DNA of 64,000 bases from Desulfovirgula thermocuniculi DSM 16036. Its GTDB lineage: Bacteria > Bacillota > Desulfotomaculia > Desulfotomaculales > Desulfovirgulaceae. The position numbers were made by a program, and so were the translations under genes. The DNA lies in assembly GCF_000429345.1 (NCBI RefSeq), contig NZ_AUBR01000006.1, forward strand, positions 1 to 64,000, in the 5' to 3' direction. Positions 58,139 to 64,000 of the stretch are shown here, piece by piece; positions within the stretch are counted from its first letter, which is position 1, and each line of letters opens with the position of its first letter. The notes below the pieces were generated by a model. That model worked only from the letters and a program-made list of their open reading frames with translations, did no database searches and was not told the origin of the DNA.

Positions 58139-58840
58139 GTGAAGTGGCCGACTTACTTGAGCCTCTCACTGGTGGCCATGATCCTGGGCGTGCTGTTGGT
58201 GTTTCAGTTCCGCGTGGTGCGCTACATCGAGCAGGGCGTGTCCCTGGGCCGCGTGCAGGAACTGACCGTTGAGCTCCGCCAGCTGGAGAAGGAAAAGTTA
58301 AAGCTGGCCGCAGAGGCCAGCGACCTCTCGGCAAAGCTGCAGCAGGCCGGCCAGGGCCAGGCGGAAGCCGAAAAAGCCCTGGAGGGGGAGCTGGAAAAGG
58401 CCAGGCTGCTGGCCGGCCTGGTGCCGGTCACCGGCCCCGGCGTTGAAGTGACCCTGGACAACCCCCCGGCAAACCGCGGCTGGGCCACCAGCCTTTACGT
58501 GATCCGCGACGAGGACCTCCTGCGGGTGGTCAACGAGCTGCGGGGCGCCGGGGCGGAGGCCATCTCCATTAACGGCCAGCGCATTGTGGCCACCAGCGAA
58601 ATACGCTGGGCGGCGCCTTTCATCAACGTCAACCTGACCCGCTTGGTCCCCCCATACCACATCCTGGCCATAGGCAATCCCGGGAACTTGCGCAGCGCCC
58701 TGGAAATACCCGGGGGCCTGGTGGAGTATTTACAGGAGCTGGGGGTGCAGGTGAAAATACAGGCCCACGACCGCCTCACCGTGCCGGGCTACAACCGCCC
58801 GCTGGAGTTCCGCTATGCCAAACCGGTGGTGAAGGAGTGA
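58139..58840 (+). CDS. ylxX: DUF881 family protein (YlxX-like), paralogue of the preceding gene
   Basis: 233 residues with the same layout as its neighbour: membrane helix (LSLSLVAMILGVLLVFQFRV), coiled coil (ELTVELRQLEKEKLKLAAEA) and DUF881 domain (GLVPVTGPGVEVTLDNPP, IRDEDLLRVVNELRGAGAEA, ISINGQRIVATSEIRWAAPF). Clearly a tandem duplicate. GTG 58139 starts one base after the ylxW stop. Function unknown. Confidence 0.88.
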   Translation: MKWPTYLSLSLVAMILGVLLVFQFRVVRYIEQGVSLGRVQELTVELRQLEKEKLKLAAEASDLSAKLQQAGQGQAEAEKALEGELEKARLLAGLVPVTGPGVEVTLDNPPANRGWATSLYVIRDEDLLRVVNELRGAGAEAISINGQRIVATSEIRWAAPFINVNLTRLVPPYHILAIGNPGNLRSALEIPGGLVEYLQELGVQVKIQAHDRLTVPGYNRPLEFRYAKPVVKE

Positions 58841-58844
58841 AAAA

Positions 58845-59198
58845 ATGTGGCTTGGCGTCTGGTTGACCCTGCTCGGCCTCATCCTGGGGGTCATCGTAGG
58901 GTTGAACATACCCATGGTTTTAACCAAAGCGCACGCTAAGTACCTTTCCGTAGCCGTCCTGGCGGCCCTTGACTCGGTCTTCGGTGGCGTGCGGGCGGCC
59001 ATGGAGGAACACTTCGATCACACCATCTTTCTCTCCGGCTTTTTCGCCAACGCCCTGCTGGCCGCCGGGCTGGCCTACATCGGGGAGCGGCTGGGGATCG
59101 ACCTCTACCTGGCGGCGGTGGTGGCCTTTGGCGTGAGGCTGTTCCAGAACCTGGCCATTATCCGCCGTCACCTGGTGCGGGGCATAAAGCGCGGTTAA
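58845..59198 (+). CDS. sbp: small basic membrane protein Sbp (DUF1290)
   Basis: 117 residues with three hydrophobic helices (LGVWLTLLGLILGVIVGLNI, YLSVAVLAALDSVFGGVRAA, FLSGFFANALLAAGLAYIGE) and a basic end (NLAIIRRHLVRGIKRG). This is the DUF1290 family, always found between ylxX and ftsA in Firmicute dcw clusters; function unknown. ATG 58845 follows AAGGAGTG. Confidence 0.93.
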   Translation: MWLGVWLTLLGLILGVIVGLNIPMVLTKAHAKYLSVAVLAALDSVFGGVRAAMEEHFDHTIFLSGFFANALLAAGLAYIGERLGIDLYLAAVVAFGVRLFQNLAIIRRHLVRGIKRG

Positions 59199-59257
59199 GA
59201 AAAAAGGGGAAAAAGCTCTATTTGTGGAATTTTACTTGCCAGGAGGGGGGTACGGGC

Positions 59258-60439
59258 GTGGCCGTGAAGGTTGCCGTGGCCGGGCTGGATATCGGCACCT
59301 CCAGGGTGGTGGCAGCGGTGGCGAGATCTGCGGCTCCCGGGCGGAGCCCGGTGGTGGGCGCGTGCCCTTCCCTGGGAGTGCGCAAGGGCGTGGTGGTCGA
59401 CGTGGACGGAGTGGCCCGGGCGGTTAGGCAGGCCGTGGACCTGGCCGCAAGGGCTGCAGGGGTGAGGGTGGACGCCGTCCACGTGGGCTTCTCCGGCCAG
59501 GGGGTCAATGTTTTAACCAGGCGCGCGGAGGTACCCTTGGGCCCGCAGGGCAGGGTGACTGCCGGTGATGTGGCGGACGCCCTCCAGATGCTGCGCTGTG
59601 CCGACGTGCCCCCCGGAAGGATAGTCTTACAGGTGCTGCCGGTGGAGTTTTCCCTTGACGGGGTTCCCTTCAAGGGGAACCCGGTAGGGCGCAGGTGCTC
59701 CCGCCTGGTCCTGGAAGCAAGGGTAATTACCGCCGATAGCCAGCTGGTTGAACGATTAATAGAGGGAGTGACTAAGGCGGGGCTCAAAGCGGTGGAGGTG
59801 ATCCCCGGTCCCGTGGTGGCGGCGGAGGGCGTGCTGCGGGCGGCTGAGAAGGAACTGGGGGCGGCGCTGGTGGATATGGGGGGAGGCACCACCGCCGTGG
59901 CCCTGTTTAAGGGCGGTGCCCTCCGGGACATGGCCGTGATCCCCGTCGGGGGGGACCATATCACCGCCGACCTGGCCATCGGGCTGCGCACCTCCCTGGG
60001 GGAGGCGGAGGAAATAAAGCGGGGGCTGGGGCTGGAGCCCCGGGCAGGGGCGGGCCTGGCGGGAGAGAAAGGGCGGGATGCAGGGGGCGTTCCGGTGCGG
60101 GCCGGCACGCCGTTTCTTGCCGGGGACGGCCTGCAGGCCGCCGGGCAGATCGTGGCCTTCAGGGTGCAGGAAATCCTGGAACTCGTCCGGGAAACCCTGG
60201 GCCGGCTGGCGGGCGGGCCGGAGCTGCCGGGAGGGGTTGTGCTGTGCGGCGGCGGCTCCCTGCTGAGGGGGCTGGCCGAAAGGGCGCCCGGCGTGCTCGG
60301 CCTCCCGGTGCGGGTGGCGCAGGACCCGGACGTGCAGGCCGCCTGCTGGCTGGCCAGGCGTGCGGTAAAGAGGGCGGGCCTGGAGGGCAGGCGACGGCAG
60401 GGCATAGCTGCGGGTATTTTCGCCGCGTTCATCACCTAA
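59258..60439 (+). CDS. ftsA: cell division protein FtsA (actin-like membrane tether of FtsZ)
   Basis: 393 residues. Actin-fold signatures VAGLDIGTSRVVAAVARS (phosphate 1), a 1C domain, ALVDMGGGTTAVALFKGGAL (phosphate 2), VGGDHITADLAIGLRTSLGE, AEEIKRGLGLEPRAG and VVLCGGGSLLRGLAERA (adenosine). It anchors FtsZ to the membrane. Usual FtsA proteins end in an amphipathic helix; here the end is GRRRQGIAAGIFAAFIT, more hydrophobic and short. GTG 59258 lies ~10 bases after AGGAGGGGGG; a longer start at 59222 would contain that site. Confidence 0.9.
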   Translation: MAVKVAVAGLDIGTSRVVAAVARSAAPGRSPVVGACPSLGVRKGVVVDVDGVARAVRQAVDLAARAAGVRVDAVHVGFSGQGVNVLTRRAEVPLGPQGRVTAGDVADALQMLRCADVPPGRIVLQVLPVEFSLDGVPFKGNPVGRRCSRLVLEARVITADSQLVERLIEGVTKAGLKAVEVIPGPVVAAEGVLRAAEKELGAALVDMGGGTTAVALFKGGALRDMAVIPVGGDHITADLAIGLRTSLGEAEEIKRGLGLEPRAGAGLAGEKGRDAGGVPVRAGTPFLAGDGLQAAGQIVAFRVQEILELVRETLGRLAGGPELPGGVVLCGGGSLLRGLAERAPGVLGLPVRVAQDPDVQAACWLARRAVKRAGLEGRRRQGIAAGIFAAFIT

Positions 60440-60460
60440 GTTAGAGGAGGATGGCCGCCA

Positions 60461-61516
60461 ATGCTTGATTTCGAACTGGAAAATGCCCAACTGGCCAACA
60501 TAAAGGTGATCGGGGTGGGAGGGGCCGGGAACAACGCCGTTAACCGCATGATAGCCGCCGGGCTCAGGGGGGTGGAGTTCATTGCCGTCAACACCGATGC
60601 CCAGGCCCTCCAGCTGGCGCAGACGCCCCACAAGATCCAGATCGGGGCCAAGCTGACCAAGGGGCTAGGGGCAGGGGCCAACCCGGAGATCGGCCAGAAG
60701 GCTGCCGAGGAGAGCCGCGATGAAATCCTCCAGGCTTTAAAAGGGGCGGATATGGTTTTCGTCACGGCGGGGATGGGCGGGGGCACGGGTACCGGCGCGG
60801 CCCCCGTGGTGGCCGAAGTGGCCAAGGAGCTGGGAGCCCTGACGGTGGGAGTGGTGACCAAACCCTTTACTTTTGAAGGGCGCAAGCGGATGAGCCAGGC
60901 CGAGATGGGCATTCAAAACCTCCGGGGAAAGGTGGACACCCTCATCACCATTCCCAACGACCGCCTCCTGCAGGTCATCGACAAGCACACCTCCATCATT
61001 GAGGCCTTCCGCATAGCCGACGACGTGCTGCGGCAGGGCGTGCAGGGTATTTCCGACCTCATTGCCGTTCCCGGGCTAATCAACCTTGACTTCGCCGACG
61101 TGAAGACCATCATGAAGGACGCCGGCTCCGCCCTCATGGGCATAGGGGTGGCCAGCGGTGAAAACCGGGCCACGGAGGCCGCCCGCATGGCCATTTCCAG
61201 CCCCCTCTTGGAAACATCCATTGAAGGTGCCAAGGGGGTCCTTTTAAACATTACCGGCGGCTCCTCGCTGGGTCTCTTTGAGGTGAACGAAGCGGCGGAA
61301 ATCATTGCCCAGGCCGCCGATCCCGAGGCCAACATCATTTTCGGGGCCGTTATTGACGAGCGCATGGAAGACGAGGTGAGGGTGACGGTTATTGCCACGG
61401 GCTTTGACCAGAAGGTAACCCGGCGGGAGCAGCGCGCCAAGGAGGAGCTGGAGTTCAAGCCCTTTGCCGCCCACGACGACCTGGATATTCCTGCCTTCCT
61501 GCGCCGCCGCACCTAG
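60461..61516 (+). CDS. ftsZ: cell division protein FtsZ
   Basis: 351 residues. GTPase domain with [20 protein letters not shown], tubulin signature [40 protein letters not shown] and T7 loop [19 protein letters not shown] with catalytic Asp residues. A short linker leads to the C-terminal peptide [13 protein letters not shown], which binds FtsA and SepF. Forms the Z ring. ATG 60461 follows AGAGGAGG. Confidence 0.98.
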   Translation: MLDFELENAQLANIKVIGVGGAGNNAVNRMIAAGLRGVEFIAVNTDAQALQLAQTPHKIQIGAKLTKGLGAGANPEIGQKAAEESRDEILQALKGADMVFVTAGMGGGTGTGAAPVVAEVAKELGALTVGVVTKPFTFEGRKRMSQAEMGIQNLRGKVDTLITIPNDRLLQVIDKHTSIIEAFRIADDVLRQGVQGISDLIAVPGLINLDFADVKTIMKDAGSALMGIGVASGENRATEAARMAISSPLLETSIEGAKGVLLNITGGSSLGLFEVNEAAEIIAQAADPEANIIFGAVIDERMEDEVRVTVIATGFDQKVTRREQRAKEELEFKPFAAHDDLDIPAFLRRRT

Positions 61517-61560
61517 CCGCCCCCCTGCGGGGAAAAATAAAAGGGGAGGTGGCAGGATCC

Positions 61561-61707
61561 GTGGAGCACCCGCCCGGTGAGAAGGTAGTGGAGGTCAAGG
61601 AGAGCAAAAAAAGGGACGTGAACTTCATCAGGGGCACGCAGGTGTTGGTTGACCCCGAACGGGGGCCGGAAAATAAAAGAAAAAAGTTCAGGTTGCCCCG
61701 CAGGTAA
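61561..61707 (+). CDS. 48-residue basic protein between ftsZ and spoIIGA
   Basis: GTG 61561 to TAA 61705-61707, 10 bases after a strong GGGGAGGTGG. The peptide is highly charged: EHPPGEKVVEVKESKKRDVN, then FIRGTQVLVDPERGPENKRK and a basic end KKFRLPRR. It fills the gap between ftsZ and a terminator and reads in the same direction. No family is known to me; it may be a small division- or sporulation-linked peptide. Confidence 0.6.
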   Translation: MEHPPGEKVVEVKESKKRDVNFIRGTQVLVDPERGPENKRKKFRLPRR

Positions 61708-61723
61708 TGACATATTTTACCAG

Positions 61724-61759
61724 CCCGGAAGGATTATAATAGTTCCGGGTTTTTCTTTT
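61724..61759 (+). terminator. terminator of the dcw operon
   Basis: Stem CCCGGAA with TTCCGGG (61724-61730, 61743-61749) followed by TTTTTCTTTT. It ends the ftsA-ftsZ transcript before spoIIGA. The loop contains TATAAT, perhaps by chance. Confidence 0.82.
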
Positions 61760-61836
61760 GCCACCAGCGCTGTCATAACCACCTCAGGGCGGCCATATAA
61801 TGGTAGGGGCGAGCCCGGGCTGGGGAGAGATTTCCT

Positions 61837-62739
61837 GTGGGCGGCTACGTGGTCTACGTCGACCAGGTGCTGGCGGGAAATTTGCTGCTCAATTACCTGC
61901 TTCTTTGGGTGGCGGGGCGGCTTTCCCGGGTGAGAGCGCCCCTTTACAGGCTCTGGCTTTCCAGCCTCTTGGGCAGCGTTTATTCCCTCCTCCTCTTTGT
62001 TCCCGGCTGCCAAGTTTTTTTCCTCTTGCCTTGCAAGGTGCTGGCCTCGGTGCTCATGGTTTTGCTGGCTTTCGCTCCCCTCTCCCTGCCCCGCTTTTTC
62101 AGTTGCCTAGCCCTTTTCTACCTGTCCTCCTTCATGCTGGGCGGCATATGGCTGGGCACGATTTACTTTTTGTACGCCGACTCCCGGAGTTTGAGCGCGG
62201 CGGGCCTGCTCGGGCTGGTGAGCCGTCACTACTGGACGGGACTGGTCCTGGCCCTGGCGGTTTTTGCGGGCGGCGGGGCGGCCCTGGCCCTCTGGCGGCA
62301 CAGGTGGCGCAGCCGCGCCTGCCAGGTGGGCCTTGCGGTGGAGGTGGAAGGTTGCCGCGTGGAGCTGGAGGGTATGGTGGATACGGGCAACAGCCTGCGC
62401 GATCCCCTCACCGGTCACCCCGTGGTGGTGGTGGAGCGGGAGGCCCTCTGGCCCCTCCTGCCGCCCCCCATGCGGCTCCTGCTGGAGAAGGAGGGACGGG
62501 AGGAGGGGGCGGCGTTAATGCTGGGCCTGGCCGGGAGCAGCTGGGCAAGGCGCTTTTGCCTCATCCCTTTCCGCTCCTTGGGCACGGAGCGCGGCATGCT
62601 CCTGGGCTTCCGCCCCGACCTGGTGGAGGTGCGGCATGAGGGAGGGCGGTGCCAGTTCCGCGAGGTGGTCCTGGGGTTGTACGCGCGTCCGCTGGGAAAC
62701 TGCCAGGCCCTTGTCCCTCTTGATTTGCTCGGCAACTAA
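61837..62739 (+). CDS. spoIIGA: sigma-E processing peptidase SpoIIGA
   Basis: 300 residues. Five or so membrane helices in the first ~150 residues, then an aspartic-protease-like domain with Asp182 in [19 protein letters not shown]. It dimerises in the septal membrane and cleaves pro-sigma-E after activation by SpoIIR. GTG 61837 lies behind GGGAGAG. TATAAT at 61796-61801 with TGTCAT 19 bases upstream is a loose match to the wide-spaced Spo0A-type spoIIG promoter; no clear 0A box is seen. Same operon as sigE. Confidence 0.94.
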   Translation: MGGYVVYVDQVLAGNLLLNYLLLWVAGRLSRVRAPLYRLWLSSLLGSVYSLLLFVPGCQVFFLLPCKVLASVLMVLLAFAPLSLPRFFSCLALFYLSSFMLGGIWLGTIYFLYADSRSLSAAGLLGLVSRHYWTGLVLALAVFAGGGAALALWRHRWRSRACQVGLAVEVEGCRVELEGMVDTGNSLRDPLTGHPVVVVEREALWPLLPPPMRLLLEKEGREEGAALMLGLAGSSWARRFCLIPFRSLGTERGMLLGFRPDLVEVRHEGGRCQFREVVLGLYARPLGNCQALVPLDLLGN

Positions 62740-62764
62740 CTTGGCGAGGCGAGGTGGAAGGCAG

Positions 62765-63496
62765 ATGGCGCTGTCGAGAATGTCCCGGCTGAAGTGGTGC
62801 GGCTACCTCTTGCTCGTGCGTTTCCTGGACTGCCTTGGCCTGCGGCGGGAGGTCTACTACGTGGGCAGCACGGAGGCCCTGCCGCCCCCGCTGTCCAACG
62901 ACGAGGAGTCCTTCCTCCTGCACAGGCTGGAAGCCGGGGACAACGCCGTCAGGACGGTGCTCATTGAGCGCAACCTGCGCCTGGTGGTATATATTGCACG
63001 CAAGTTTGAAAATTCCGGCGTGAACATCGAGGACCTGGTTTCCATAGGGACTATAGGCCTGATTAAGGCGGTCAATACCTTTGACCCCTCCAAGAAGATT
63101 AAGCTGGCCACCTATGCCTCCCGCTGCATAGAAAACGAAATACTCATGTACCTGCGCCGCAACAACAAAACCAGGGCGGAGATTTCCTTTGACGAGCCGT
63201 TAAACGTGGACTGGGACGGCAACGAGCTCCTGCTTTCCGACGTGCTGGGCACGGACAACGACATCATCTACAAGAACCTCGAGGAAGAAATCGACAGGAA
63301 GCTCCTGCACGCGGCGCTGAACAAGCTGAGCGGGCGGGAGCGGCGGATCATGGAGCTGCGCTTCGGCCTGGACAACGGCATTGAAAGGACGCAAAAGGAG
63401 GTGGCCGACATGCTGGGGATCTCCCAGTCGTACATTTCCAGGCTGGAGAAAAAGATCATCAAGCGCCTGCAAAAGGAAATTCACCGGCTGGATTGA
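62765..63496 (+). CDS. sigE: sporulation sigma factor sigma-E precursor
   Basis: 243 residues. The first ~29 residues are a basic amphipathic pro-peptide that keeps the factor on the membrane; by analogy with B. subtilis the cut is at REV|YYVG-type residues ~29-30 before [18 protein letters not shown]. Region 2 ([40 protein letters not shown]) and region 4 ([36 protein letters not shown]) follow. It controls early mother-cell genes. ATG 62765 follows GAGGTGGAAGG. Confidence 0.97.
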   Translation: MALSRMSRLKWCGYLLLVRFLDCLGLRREVYYVGSTEALPPPLSNDEESFLLHRLEAGDNAVRTVLIERNLRLVVYIARKFENSGVNIEDLVSIGTIGLIKAVNTFDPSKKIKLATYASRCIENEILMYLRRNNKTRAEISFDEPLNVDWDGNELLLSDVLGTDNDIIYKNLEEEIDRKLLHAALNKLSGRERRIMELRFGLDNGIERTQKEVADMLGISQSYISRLEKKIIKRLQKEIHRLD

Positions 63497-63510
63497 GCCG
63501 CTCTTTTGAT

Positions 63511-63539
63511 GTATAAAGGCCGGGGGAGGGGGTAATAAT
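63511..63539 (+). promoter_or_regulatory. sigma-F/sigma-G-type promoter of sigG
   Basis: GTATA (63511-63515), 15-base spacer, GGTAATAAT (63531-63539), matching the known sigma-F/G consensus (G-H-A-T-R and GG-H-R-A-N-H-T). It lies 48 bases before sigG, which sigma-F starts and sigma-G sustains in the forespore. Confidence 0.7.
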
Positions 63540-63587
63540 TGAACTGCGGCCATGCAAAGACCTCCCGGCAAGGGGTGACGGCTTTTC

Positions 63588-64000
63588 ATGGTGACAAACA
63601 AGGTGGAAATTTGCGGGGTCAATACCTCCAAGCTACCCGTACTCACGGGAGCGCAGATGAGGCAACTCTTTGAAGCCATGAGAAACGGCGACCAGGAAGC
63701 CCGCACCCAGCTGATCAACGGCAACCTGCGCCTGGTGCTGAGCGTGATCCAGCGCTTCACCAACCGGGGCGAGTACATGGACGACCTCTTTCAGGTGGGC
63801 TGCATCGGGCTGATCAAGGCCATAGACAACTTCGACCTATTCCAGAACGTCAAGTTTTCCACCTACGCCGTCCCCATGATCATCGGCGAGATTCGCCGCT
63901 ACCTGCGCGACAACAACCCCATCCGCGTCAGCCGCTCGCTGCGGGACATAGCCTACAAGGCCCTGCAGGTGCGGGACAGCCTCGTCAACAAGTATTCCCG
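63588..64000 (+). CDS. sigG: forespore sigma factor sigma-G (cut by window edge)
   Basis: First ~137 residues. Starts with the anti-sigma-binding NKVEICGVNTSKLPVL characteristic of sigma-G, then GNLRLVLSVIQRFTNRGEYM, DDLFQVGCIGLIKAIDNFD, VKFSTYAVPMIIGEIRRYLR and DNNPIRVSRSLRDIAYKALQ. Controls late forespore genes after engulfment. ATG 63588 follows AAGGGGTGACGG. Located directly downstream of sigE, as in Bacillus and Clostridium. Confidence 0.97.
   Translation, partial: MVTNKVEICGVNTSKLPVLTGAQMRQLFEAMRNGDQEARTQLINGNLRLVLSVIQRFTNRGEYMDDLFQVGCIGLIKAIDNFDLFQNVKFSTYAVPMIIGEIRRYLRDNNPIRVSRSLRDIAYKALQVRDSLVNKYS

Noticed and set aside
59218-60435. 405-codon minus-strand frame opposite ftsA
   Set aside because: Its Pro/Thr/Ala/Ser-rich composition is the mirror of G+C-rich ftsA codons; no start signal.
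1-64000. CRISPR arrays, rRNA genes or restriction-modification systems
   Set aside because: No regularly spaced repeats with unique spacers, no rRNA stretches and no such enzymes were seen; the only short periodic repeat is the MraZ box.

Overview
The window joins two different kinds of DNA. Positions 1 to about 27752 are mostly the right-hand part of a contractile-tailed (myovirus-type, PBSX/Xkd-like) prophage. Positions 27753 to 64000 are chromosome of an endospore-forming, meso-diaminopimelate-type Clostridia-like Firmicute. The host reading rests on spoVD, spoIIGA, sigE and sigG, a MurE with the DNPR motif, and the gene order of the dcw cluster. By eye the host part is clearly G+C-rich and the prophage less so; the exact genus cannot be fixed from the sequence.

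PROPHAGE, left to right. The first ~270 bases look unrelated to the phage and cut into the first gene, the C-terminal part of a large terminase that still carries most of a LAGLIDADG intein. Head genes follow: portal, ClpP-type prohead protease with an extra C-terminal domain, HK97-fold capsid, small accessory proteins, connectors and tail terminator. The Xkd-like contractile tail comes next: sheath, tube, a tail-assembly chaperone with an A-AAA-AAC -1 frameshift site, tape measure, a cargo lipoprotein, LysM protein, XkdQ/R/S/T/U-like baseplate proteins and fibre-like proteins. Then comes a complete diversity-generating retroelement (DGR): a C-type-lectin-fold target with its variable repeat (VR), an 8-bp-stem/GACA-loop hairpin, an Avd-like protein, a template repeat (TR) and a DGR-type reverse transcriptase. 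VR and TR are both 117 bp and differ at 13 positions, every one an adenine in TR. A lysis module (membrane proteins, amidase with an SLH domain, holin-like protein) and a truncated deaminase close the prophage. The 3' half of a tRNA-Leu(TAA) gene at 27694-27752 is the likely right attachment site.

HOST, 28046-41017: a cell-wall amidase, Mrp-type Fe-S carrier/ATPase and HtrA protease; on the minus strand an acyl-CoA ligase, a polysaccharide deacetylase and an MFS transporter; a 44-residue minus-strand protein; then DacF-type carboxypeptidase, a Fur-family regulator, an exported helical protein (minus), a patatin-like lipase, a MetE-like protein and a PHP-type phosphatase.

HOST, 41079-64000: a division and cell-wall (dcw) cluster opened by a four-copy MraZ box, in the order mraZ-rsmH-ftsL-spoVD-murE-murF-mraY-murD-ftsW-murG-murC-murB-murA-ftsQ-ylxW-ylxX-sbp-ftsA-ftsZ. 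A 48-residue unknown protein follows, then the sporulation genes spoIIGA-sigE and sigG (cut by the window edge). The cluster makes lipid II, inserts it at the septum and leads straight into the mother-cell and forespore sigma factors.
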